From Entomortierella parvispora (lineage: Eukaryota; Mortierellomycota; Mortierellomycetes; Mortierellales; Mortierellaceae), in the NCBI GenBank assembly GCA_963573315.1, contig OY752146.1, positions 2,356,001 to 2,420,000 on the forward strand: a stretch of 64,000 nt of DNA, read 5' to 3'. Position 1 is the first letter of the stretch; each line of letters opens with the position of its first letter. The position numbers were made by a program, and so were the translations under genes. Below the pieces are notes generated by a model that searched no databases, was not told the origin of the DNA, and was given only the letters and a program-made list of their open reading frames with translations. This document shows positions 56,063-64,000 of the stretch, piece after piece.

Positions 56063-58918
56063 ATGCATGCTGCTACCTCCAAACGAATAATCCAGGCCGG
56101 AGCTCGGTCCTGGGATAGTCAACTGGCAGCATCTATGATCCGCATGTTCACGGCCCGACACCGCCTCTGTCACCACCGCCCCACTGCTTGTCATGCGATT
56201 CCATCCCATTTGCCCATACAACGGAGGTCGATCTATCATACAGCTGCAGGAGCCATGCTGGATCACGATCCGTCAACTTTCTCCCAACCCAAGCCCCCTG
56301 CAAGACGAACAGAGGAACCTAAACAACTTGAGCAATTCGCTATCGGGAGCTTTCTTGCACCACCAGGAACCGAAAGACACTCTAGTCCATATGAGACCAT
56401 TGCCGATAGTTTCAAGGAAAAGGACGACTCCAACTTTCGGACCTTGTGGGATCGAACCAGCCCCAATGCCAAGGATCCAGTGTCTCCAAAGGAGATGATG
56501 CAGGAAGCTGTCGCCTCGGGGAGCGCCCGCCAAGTTTGGCATACCTATAGTCGATTGCGGAGAGTGAGGAAGAATGAGGATGAACTCTTCACATCTTCGC
56601 GGCTCTACTTCAAGATGCTGCACTGTCTTCAACGCTCCAGAATACCGGAATCCTCTCAGTGGGCCATGGAAATCTACGAGGAAATGTCTCGACGTTATTC
56701 CCCCCAGATTGAAACCCTGAACACCGTGCTGGATATTTTGGTCCGCCACAATGACGACATCCAAACGTCCATCGATTTTTTCACTAAGGAGACCAGTCTT
56801 TTCAATCTCTCGCCAACTGTTCGAAGCTATAATATCATCATCCGTGGACTGGCTTCCAAGGGACAACTCCAGAAGGCCATCAACATATACGAGGATATGC
56901 GTGCAGAGGTCATTCCGGCCCGACCTGACATTGCAACTTATTCAACTCTTGTCGGCATCTATACCCGGAAGAATATGCATGACGAAGCAGACGCAATCCT
57001 GAAGGACATGCTAAGCGACAATGTCAAACCCAACATGTGGATCTTCAACACGGCCATCAAACGGCTGGTGACCAAGAAGGACTACACTGGTGCACGCAGA
57101 GTTATAGATCTGATAGAGAACCAGGGGCTAAAGCCTGATGTTGTGACCTACTCTACTCTTATCGACGGCTATGCGAAGGATGGAAACGAAGAAGAAATTG
57201 CTAAAATCCAGAGCGAGATGGCTCTAAACCAGATCTACCCCAATGCAAGGACGATCACCAGCACCATCAAAGTCTTTTCCCGATCGAGACTGGATTCCGA
57301 AATCGACACTCGACTGGAAGCTGTCATGAAATCTTTGCCAACGGGAGAAATGAACGACCTAACATTCGGTGTCCTGATGAACGTCTATGGGAAACGCAGG
57401 GATCTCGAAGCCGCTATGGGGATCTGTGATCACATCTCTTCCAAAGGCCGCGTAGTCAACGAAGTGATTGTGAACTCGTTGCTGGACGGATTCGTGCGTG
57501 CAGACGAAATGCCGACAGCCAACAAAATCTTTCACGACCATTTTACCGTCCGACAAGTTCGCCCTACATCCTCCCTGACGTACAGTATCATGGTCTCCGG
57601 GTGTTGCAGGCAGGGAAATCTGAGAGATGCGCTGCACTACTACCACCAAATGAATCTCTTTCAGATCAAGCCTGATTCTATTGTTTGCAGTCGTCTTATC
57701 CAGCTGTACCTGGAACATCACCAACTCGAGAACGCGCAAAGTATGCTCCGACTCATGCGGAGTACATCCATGGACGTCTCTGTGCACACGTACACCATGA
57801 TGATGAACTATTTGTCCAACATCCATGACACCCGGGGCGCGCTTCGATGTTATCAGCAGATGGTCGACGACGGTGTCAAGCCCGATGTCCATTGCTTCAC
57901 AGTCCTCATTAATGCCCACATGCGGGCCCGAAACTACACGGCCTGTGATCAGACATACGACCGGATGATCAAGGCAGGGATCCATCCGACTCTTCAGACT
58001 TTTACCTCCATGGTTCACGTTCACTCGAAGCAGAACAATATACACAAACTCAAGAACTACTGGATGGCGATGACGGAATCAGGATTGTTGCCGGATAACA
58101 CTGCGTTTACGCTCCTGTTACAAACCTATGGCCAACAGGGCAACATCGAAATGGTCGAGTTTATTTATAAGGAGATCATCCGAAACAAAATCCCAATGGA
58201 CGCCATTACCTTGACGACGGTTGCAAGTGCCTATACAGCGTTGCCGAATCTGAATTTTGCGAGATTGGATGACATTTGGGCCACGATGGAGGATTTGGAT
58301 TTACAGCCGACCCCCGAGTACTTTAGACGACTCTTGGATGCCTATGGCGATCGCTCGTTGCCTGACCGGGTCATCAAGACGTGGAAGCAGTCGCAAGCTC
58401 TGACCAAGCCTCTGTGCTGGGTCCCCACCAAGAGTAATCTGTTGCACCTGATCGAAGCGTGCAGAGAGCGAGGAAACTTGGATACTCTGCATTCAGTATG
58501 GCGCGCGGCGATCACTGGGGCTCCTTCGCCTGCGACAACTACGGAGCCACAGCAATCCTTTGGAGAGAATGACGCCTCAGATAACCATTTGACCTCGATG
58601 GTTGACCGTCACCCTGACTCTAGTGGTGCCACAGGAAAGTCAGGGATGCATCGACCGGCCCCAGAGGTTTTTACTGCGTACCTGAACGCGCTACTGACCC
58701 ACAATCGCTTCTCCGAGGTTGAACAATTACTGGAAGAAGGATGCAACCAGATGAAGATACATCCTAGAACCAAGGATTTCGAGTTGTTGTTTACGGGACT
58801 GGCTCAGTATGGCTTTCTGAATAAGGAACTGGCCAAAATGAGGGCGATTGTCGTGGCTAAATGGCCCAAGGTCGAGGAGATGGTGGACACTATCATCCGT
58901 GACACACGCAAAATATAG
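56063..58918 (+). CDS. Large pentatricopeptide-repeat (PPR) protein, probably mitochondrial
   Basis: Single exon, 951 residues. After a basic, Arg/His/Ser-rich N-terminus without acidic residues at first (likely mitochondrial presequence, to about residue 70), about 14 PPR motifs run from about residue 200 to 850. Examples are VRSYNIIIRGLASKGQLQKA, VVTYSTLIDGYAKDGNEEEI, SLTYSIMVSGCCRQGNLRDA and VHCFTVLINAHMRARNYTAC, each followed by a helix ending in the M...G..P pattern. PPR proteins bind organelle RNA in a base-specific way and act in processing, stability or translation. The start is the first ATG at 56063; a second in-frame ATG (residue 25) is possible and would still keep a presequence. 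Its RNA target is unknown. Confidence 0.88.
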   Translation: MHAATSKRIIQAGARSWDSQLAASMIRMFTARHRLCHHRPTACHAIPSHLPIQRRSIYHTAAGAMLDHDPSTFSQPKPPARRTEEPKQLEQFAIGSFLAPPGTERHSSPYETIADSFKEKDDSNFRTLWDRTSPNAKDPVSPKEMMQEAVASGSARQVWHTYSRLRRVRKNEDELFTSSRLYFKMLHCLQRSRIPESSQWAMEIYEEMSRRYSPQIETLNTVLDILVRHNDDIQTSIDFFTKETSLFNLSPTVRSYNIIIRGLASKGQLQKAINIYEDMRAEVIPARPDIATYSTLVGIYTRKNMHDEADAILKDMLSDNVKPNMWIFNTAIKRLVTKKDYTGARRVIDLIENQGLKPDVVTYSTLIDGYAKDGNEEEIAKIQSEMALNQIYPNARTITSTIKVFSRSRLDSEIDTRLEAVMKSLPTGEMNDLTFGVLMNVYGKRRDLEAAMGICDHISSKGRVVNEVIVNSLLDGFVRADEMPTANKIFHDHFTVRQVRPTSSLTYSIMVSGCCRQGNLRDALHYYHQMNLFQIKPDSIVCSRLIQLYLEHHQLENAQSMLRLMRSTSMDVSVHTYTMMMNYLSNIHDTRGALRCYQQMVDDGVKPDVHCFTVLINAHMRARNYTACDQTYDRMIKAGIHPTLQTFTSMVHVHSKQNNIHKLKNYWMAMTESGLLPDNTAFTLLLQTYGQQGNIEMVEFIYKEIIRNKIPMDAITLTTVASAYTALPNLNFARLDDIWATMEDLDLQPTPEYFRRLLDAYGDRSLPDRVIKTWKQSQALTKPLCWVPTKSNLLHLIEACRERGNLDTLHSVWRAAITGAPSPATTTEPQQSFGENDASDNHLTSMVDRHPDSSGATGKSGMHRPAPEVFTAYLNALLTHNRFSEVEQLLEEGCNQMKIHPRTKDFELLFTGLAQYGFLNKELAKMRAIVVAKWPKVEEMVDTIIRDTRKI

Positions 58919-59418
58919 AGAAAAAATAGAATCGCTGTGCAGGAAATACAAGCCCGTCTATCTTTTTGACTATTGTTTCTTTTCACATGGACGGCTGTTA
59001 TTGTGTGCTACGGCCGGAATTCAAAGCCAGTCCCTTCTTTGCGACGTTGATTGAAAACCACGAGGGGAGCAACAAACGCGGACATGTAGACCACATTGGA
59101 AGACCCGGCCCTCCCGTAAAGATACCAGTGTACACCACAATACGCCTTGTCGGCGATCTACAACCTTTTCTTGTCGCACAAGCTATGTCAGGGTCGGGAG
59201 CCGTTATGAGAACCATAGACTCTTCTCTATAAAACCCAAGGGTATCGTCGTCAACATCTCTTCTTTACTCCCCACTTTCTCATCCTCTCACACGCTTGCA
59301 ACCACCTCACCTCAACAAAAACGTAACATCTCTAGCCTGCAAGATCGCCCTCCCTCCCAACTCGTCTTCCAATACTAAACATCACTTTCTTTTTGAATTT
59401 AGATACTTTCCAGACACC
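58919..59418. other. Intergenic region with promoter of Cys-rich gene
   Basis: 500 bp between tandem genes. TATAAAA at 59228-59234. A sequence CTTTTTGAATTTAG just before the ATG could be the end of a 5' UTR intron. Confidence 0.6.
59228..59234 (+). promoter_or_regulatory. TATA box of small Cys-rich gene
   Basis: TATAAAA about 190 bp before the ATG at 59419. Confidence 0.65.
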
Positions 59419-59631
59419 ATGACCTTTTCAAACAACTCTGCCTCCCCCTCCACCTCCGCAAACGATCGCGACCACGGCCTCCACGAAGAGGTCAACCACG
59501 CCTCTGACATGATGGGCGGTAACCCCGGCGTCAATGTCCTTTGTGTCAAATGTCTTGTCGCCCACCCGGACCCCAACATCTGCCCCAAGTGCTCCCTCTG
59601 CTTGGACCGCTGCTGTGGCTGCCCCAAGTAA
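59419..59631 (+). CDS. Small Cys-rich protein, 70 residues
   Basis: Single exon, 70 residues. A Ser/Asn/His-rich first half is followed by a dense cysteine array: VLCVKC, nine residues later CPKCSLCLDRCCGC at the end. Ten cysteines occur in the last 30 residues, in CxxC pairs. This fits a small zinc-ribbon or metal-binding protein. No signal peptide, so it is not likely a secreted defensin-type protein. The start at 59419 is preceded by ACACC and follows a TATA box at 59228. The frame is open further upstream but would begin at a poor site with no similar composition. I do not recognise a family. Confidence 0.7.
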   Translation: MTFSNNSASPSTSANDRDHGLHEEVNHASDMMGGNPGVNVLCVKCLVAHPDPNICPKCSLCLDRCCGCPK

Positions 59632-60202
59632 AATCAACAACAACCGATGGGCTACAGAAACAGAACGACAAAAAGCGCTGAAAATGTTCTTTGTTTCGAG
59701 TGTCCGACAGCAAGGACCCCCCAATCTCCGCGCGTCCACTTCAATTGCCTTGCACCAAAACCTCCGAAAACCCTTGAATACCACCCTTAAAGAAAACAAA
59801 CACTGAAAGAGGTCTCCATCGACGACGAATTGAGAGTGAATGGGCCTAAACAAAAGAAAACAAAAAAAAAACACCACAAGGGCAAAGGTACAGGATTTGT
59901 ACTTCAATAAAAAAAAAAGAATGAAAACCCCACAAACAGTTGGCAAATGAAGAGAGAATGAGATCAATGACTGCAGACATATCCCGCACCTCCAAATCCT
60001 TAGCAAGAAGAAGCAAAAAGGTACCGCAATGGATCAGAATGATTGTAAAAATACAAGGGGGATATTTATCATAGAAAAAGAATTACAAAGAAACAAAAGA
60101 AGAAAAAATCTATCAAAACTGTCTATGGTGTTCAACAATGAAAATGACAATCGATTGAGGTCGGTCAACCGTTTGACAGAAAACAAAAGGAAAAGAAAAT
60201 GT
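59632..60202. other. Convergent intergenic region
   Basis: 571 bp of A-rich sequence between two stops; contains AATAAA (59905-59910) and several A runs. No gene seen. Confidence 0.65.
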
Positions 60203-62120
60203 TCAGTTCAAACTAACCGCCATCTCTGTCTTTTCATATTCCCTTTCCCTTTCTTCAAACACCCTCTCCAAGCCTTCATAGCCTCCAGCAGCCGCCAACT
60301 CCATCAACTCCTGATCTCTGGCCGCCTTCATCTCCTGTCGGCGCTCCAACTCCCGTTCTGCCATCATCTGATCTAAATAAGTAGCCATCTCCCGATCTTC
60401 GCTCTCATACCGCCGGGCATCCAGTTTCCGTTTCATCACCTCAAATACCAGAAATCCAACACTGGCCGCTGGGACCGCTCGGATCGCTGTTGCTCCAAAG
60501 CTCGAAAACAAAAACTTTCTCCAACCTCCTCCTTGTTGCGCCTGGAGTTTGCACTCTTGCCAAGTCATTTGATAAAGCTGGGACGAGATGGAAGTTCCTG
60601 AGCGCATGGAAGAAGAGTTTAGGTGTTGGCTGTGAGGCGACGGCGCGAGTCGCTCCTGTTGTGCGACGAGTTCGGCTTCTTTAGCGTAAAAGATGGCGCG
60701 AACCTGCTCCATGGGGTAATCGACGGCTTGGTAGGCGACTGCAGCTGCCGCTCCAGCCAAAAGAACAAACGTTGGCTCCAGCAAGAAGTAGGGTCTTCCT
60801 TCCTTCTCTGACTGCGATAACGACGTTGCGGTGATAGGAATGGGGGCCGGCGTATTAGAGACTGTGGATGTTGATTTGCCATCATCATCAATGTTCTCTG
60901 ATGAGCCGTTTGCCTCGTAGGTGTTGTAATCGGCATTCATCTTTGTCTTTAGTGCCTCCATGTCCTCTCGAATGCCATACAGCTCGTCGATAAAGTAGTA
61001 GTACCCTTGCTGCTTCACCCACTCGAACACTCCAAAGAATAGTCCACAAGCCAGTGAATCCTACACAAGCAATCAAAAATAATTGTCAAAAATGATTAGG
61101 AAACAAACCCCATGGATGTCCACCGCAAACCAGCGTCCCTTTGATCCATCAGAGGAACACATACTTTGACAAGAGTCAGAGCGAATCCACGGTAGACAGT
61201 CTTCATTCCCAGCTCTTTCAGAGTTGTGATTGCAAAGCTGGCCATGCTCTTGTGTTTGCCTCCATGCGCCAAATCTTGAACCTGGAACTTGACCTTTAAC
61301 GAGTCCATTGGAGCCGCAACCAAGCTCTGTGCTGCTCCTGCCAACGCTCCTGCCATGAACACGGCCGTGAAGGGTGGAGGGGGGAACGTCCTTGATTTTT
61401 GATATGTAAATGCAGGATGAAAGACGGGTAGCGTGAAGATATAGGTCGTGTATAAAACAGAGCCGATGAAAGAGTTCATGATCAATGGCGGCAACACCTG
61501 ACGATATACGAATCCTGCGCCCTGGGTTTTGATAGCATGGGCGACCATTCCGATCGAAGTTGCCCGGAAGAACTGGGAGCGTTTCGACAGCTGCCTATTG
61601 GCCTCCTCGACAGCGATCAAGCGGTTCGCGGGAGTAGGGATCATTCCCATGGTTGCCGCACGAGCCATGACCAGGTAGTCGACGCGCATGGGGCGAAACA
61701 ACTGGGGACAAAGAGAAGAAAAACAAAGAGTCAGTGCGAGATCGATCGACAGAAGGAAAAGAGCAGGTGTATGTAAGATGTCAAACGGTGTGTCACCTTG
61801 ATCGGCACCCTGTACCAGAACTGCAGGGCTTGGAGGAGCATCGAGCGGGCAACGGCCGTGGGCACACCGACTGTGGCAGAGCCTCGCACCGTGTCCTTGT
61901 CGCCATGCTCGAGAACAGAGTAGGCGACGATGGGGCTCTTTGCACCTTGCTTCTTTGTTTGTAAATTGTGGCTCCGGGGCTGGGATAACAATGAACGTGA
62001 GTTGGGAGTGGGGAGTGTAGCAGGGCTTGCAAGCACCGACTGTGGTTGTTGAGAGGGGATGAGAACAGAGAGGCCGGAGGGTATTGTGGCGGCGATGGCC
62101 TGTGGATGGGGAATGATCAT
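60203..62120 (-). CDS. Divergent mitochondrial carrier (SLC25-like) protein
   Basis: Three exons, 62120-61797, 61701-61165 and 61060-60203, giving 572 residues; all junctions are phase 0. Carrier signatures appear as PMDSLKVKFQVQD (repeat 2, PxDxxK) and DYPMEQVRAIF (repeat 3, PxExxR), each before an amphipathic segment. The first repeat has only a weak remnant (RPMRVDYLVM). Hydrophobic helices occur at PPPPFTAVFMAGALAGAAQSLV, CGLFFGVFEW and PTFVLLAGAAAAVAYQAVDY; PAASVGFLVFEVMKR is the typical last helix. The N-terminus is a long Ser/Pro/Gln-rich region and the C-terminus a Glu/Arg-rich helix (about 80 residues), both unusual for carriers. This suggests a member of the inner-membrane carrier fold with a changed role. 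Substrate unknown. Confidence 0.75.
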
Positions 62121-62592
62121 GAAGGGTGGATGTGTGTGCGGGGGTGAATCATGAAGGACGCAAAGGAGAATAAAAGGGAATGCAGAAAGAAGGAAAGAAA
62201 AAAAAAAAAAAAAAAAAAAAGGCCCGAAAGATCAAGAGGGGGCGACTCAGAAGTAGCAATGCGGATCAAAGACGGAGACCGAGACAGACGGGAGAAAGTG
62301 GATGTGGAAGGAGGGCGAAAGCGAAAAGAAGGCGAATGCAGGATGGGATGGGGTTGGATTGGGGCAGTTCATGCAATGCAGCGTCGGCCAGTCAGGCACC
62401 GTCCTGCTGGTTCCTGTCTGTCCCTGTCTCACAGCCACAACGCCCGAGAGTGTCGGAACAAAAAGAACACTTCACGCCCCAGAAAAGAACGTGTTGCCAC
62501 CAAAAATCAAGAATGGAAATTTTATTCTTTGTTGTCGGATGTTCCTCATTGCTGCTACGGCTGTTTCCATTCGCGCGCTTGCTTCGCGCCTT
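62121..62592. other. Intergenic region with poly(A) tract
   Basis: 472 bp between tandem minus-strand genes. A23 run (62198-62220) within the upstream region of the carrier gene, followed by purine-rich sequence. No gene seen. Confidence 0.6.
62198..62220 (+). repeat. poly(A) tract, 23 nt
   Basis: Uninterrupted A run about 80 bp upstream of the carrier ATG (reads as poly(T) on the gene's strand). Confidence 0.9.
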
Positions 62593-63084
62593 TCACAACT
62601 CCTTCTCGCGTAGTTTCTTCTCCTCGGAGTAGAAATCATCCGTCGCCTCAAAGAACACCTCAACGACATCCTCGTCCTGCTCCGCCGACGAGTGGCCCTC
62701 CTCCTTCATCCACTTGCGGAACTTGTCCACCTTGCAGCGGGTCTTGTCATCCGCCCGCGCGTACTCCTCCGTCGCCACAATCGCATCAATCTCAGTACTG
62801 ACCCGAGCAAAGATCTTTTGGCGCAATTCCTCCTTGGCCTGCTTCTTGGTGCGCTTATACTCGGCCTCAGCCTCGTTGACCGCAGTCTTGTCGTCGTGAG
62901 AGTGCTCCTTCACCTGCTTGTACTCGGCCTCTGCCTCCTCCACAGTGCGCTTGTATTCGGCCTTGTACTCTTTCGCCTCCACCTTGAGAAAGCTCTTGCG
63001 TTCCTTGATCAAGACCTTGAGTGCTGTTCTGTTCTCCTTCTCAGTATCGGTCAAAGAGGACGACGAGCAAAAGTAGCTGAACAT
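62593..63084 (-). CDS. Small coiled-coil protein, family copy 3
   Basis: Single exon, 163 residues from the ATG at 63084. Shared landmarks with the copies at 32122 and 51185: FSYFCSSSS, TEKENRTAL, KSFLKVEAKEYKAEYKR, EYKRTKKQAKEEL, STEIDAIVATEEYARADDKT, WMKEEG and a tail with DFYSEEKKLREKEL. It differs by an internal duplication: the unit EAEAEYK occurs twice, 21 residues apart, lengthening the helix by three heptads. KSKLEG of the others is replaced by CKVDKFR. A weak TATA-like TTTAAAA lies at 63211-63217, 127 bp before the ATG. The frame is open upstream to 63228, but the family alignment starts at MFSYF. Function unknown. Confidence 0.8.
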   Translation of the reverse strand: MFSYFCSSSSLTDTEKENRTALKVLIKERKSFLKVEAKEYKAEYKRTVEEAEAEYKQVKEHSHDDKTAVNEAEAEYKRTKKQAKEELRQKIFARVSTEIDAIVATEEYARADDKTRCKVDKFRKWMKEEGHSSAEQDEDVVEVFFEATDDFYSEEKKLREKEL

Positions 63085-63851
63085 GGTGGTTTGATGTTGT
63101 TGTGCTGGGTTGTCTTTTTTGGGAAAACAGGAAGAGATGTTTGTCAGTGAACTGATGCCGAGGTGGTTTGGTGCTTTTTTGTTGTTGTTGTTGGCAGGGA
63201 ACCTCTCTCCTTTTAAACACTTACCCACTCGATCTCAAGAATCTGTGGACGCCCAGCTGGAGGGGGAGAGACCGATTGATCTTGATGGGATGCTTTGCCG
63301 CGCAACGAGTACGTCGCCTACCGTTACTTTCACGCACCAGGACTCGATCTCTTCAGCCCTGTTGGGCATCACGACGCGTTGCCAAGGCTGGGAGTCCTCC
63401 TCCTGCAGACAGTCGAAAAGCGCTACGGTCTTGGCACCACATCACCTGCGAGAGTAAAAATAAACCAAATTGTCCAAATGTGGAAGACAAAGCGCGGTTA
63501 TGATATCGTCAGGAATCGCTCCAGTTCTTACGACCGGTCGAGTGCTGCTTGACCCCTTGCTAGGTTGTCTCCACTATTGCTGCTGCTGCTATCGTTTATT
63601 GAGGAGCTATTGGTGTCAAGGACTTTGTGGCCGGTTCATCTTGGTGGACTGACTTAGGATCGAGAGCGGCGTCTTCGATGCTGTTGCAATTGCTCACAAA
63701 CCTCCTTTGTTCTCGCTCTACCTGCGCCACCCGAGGTAAAAGGAGCAGCTGCCCAGTGCCTCTTTTTTTCTTTCTCTTACTAGCCCTCATTCCTGCTTTT
63801 CCCCTCCAAACTAACACAAAACAATTTGCGATAACAACCAATAACCCGCAG
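63085..63851. other. Intergenic / upstream region
   Basis: Upstream of coiled-coil copy 3, toward a plus-strand gene whose first exon cannot be placed with confidence. TTTAAAA at 63211-63217 may serve copy 3. Confidence 0.5.
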
Positions 63852-63953
63852 GCCGATGATCTATTCCAAAAGGTTCAAGCCCTCTCCGCCGCGGATACTC
63901 ACCCACAACAAGTCCTGAAAACTGCACTCCAGCCCTTGTCTCTCGAAGACATG
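63852..63953 (+). CDS. Candidate internal exon of a gene cut by the right edge
   Basis: A 102-nt open stretch lies between an acceptor (ACCCGCAG at 63851) and a donor (GTACGA at 63954), phase 0 at both ends. It encodes 34 residues (ADDLFQKVQALSA ... QPLSLEDM) with the look of an amphipathic helix. The preceding exon must end in phase 0. A possible one ends at the GAGGTAAAAG donor near 63738, but its start is not clear: the ATG near 63680 is in another frame. Unrecognised. The evidence is splice signals and codon character only. Confidence 0.35.
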
Positions 63954-64000
63954 GTACGATTTTGCTCACATGAACATCTGACCCTTGAGCGGCATCGATA

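Overview
This is a stretch of eukaryotic nuclear DNA, almost certainly from a filamentous fungus. The genes are dense and sit on both strands. Many are split by short GT-AG introns (about 60-300 nt, a few longer) with classic donors such as GTAAGT, GTGAGT and GTATGT. Several have TATA boxes about 100-180 bp before the ATG, and AATAAA motifs follow several stops. The mix of genes (a CASTOR-like arginine sensor, a TACC protein, F-box/LRR proteins, TATA-driven small coiled-coil proteins) suggests an early-diverging fungus of the Mortierella type. That placement is inference. No prokaryotic genes, mobile elements, CRISPR arrays or RNA genes were found.

Layout. 0-5.1 kb (minus): the 5' part of a TACC-domain microtubule protein, cut by the left edge, then an F-box protein. 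6.2-12.0 kb (plus): a membrane-anchored protein with two Nab2-type CCCH zinc fingers, and a dynamin-family GTPase. 12.3-19.4 kb (minus): a small CsbD-like protein, a mucin-like single-pass receptor, and a Tra2-like splicing factor. 19.8-29.6 kb: mitochondrial ribosomal protein mL40 (plus), a cPLA2-type phospholipase with a mitochondrial-style leader (minus), and a P5B ATPase (plus). 29.9-36.4 kb: a GPI-anchored Cys-rich surface protein (minus), coiled-coil family copy 1 (plus), and an MFS transporter with two micro-exons (minus). 37.8-40.8 kb (plus): a CASTOR/GATS-like ACT-domain protein and SmD3. 41.4-43.6 kb (minus): an FAD monooxygenase. 44.6-51.0 kb (plus): a tandem pair of F-box/LRR genes and a DHA2-type MFS drug exporter. 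51.2-55.5 kb (minus): coiled-coil family copy 2, dihydroxyacetone kinase, and PIG-Y. 56.1-59.6 kb (plus): a large PPR protein and a 70-residue Cys-rich protein. 60.2-63.1 kb (minus): a mitochondrial-carrier-like protein and coiled-coil family copy 3. The right edge carries one candidate exon of a further plus-strand gene.

The genes are not an operon and mostly do not form a pathway. They are ordinary housekeeping and surface genes, with several lineage-specific ones among them. The points most worth following up are an unnamed small coiled-coil family present three times in 64 kb, a fungal relative of the CASTOR arginine sensor, PIG-Y with a long extra N-terminus and an easily missed last exon, and an MFS gene built with 5-nt and 7-nt exons. 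Exon borders were worked out by hand from splice signals and reading-frame continuity. In every multi-exon model below the phases add up without a frame break, except at the two truncated edges.
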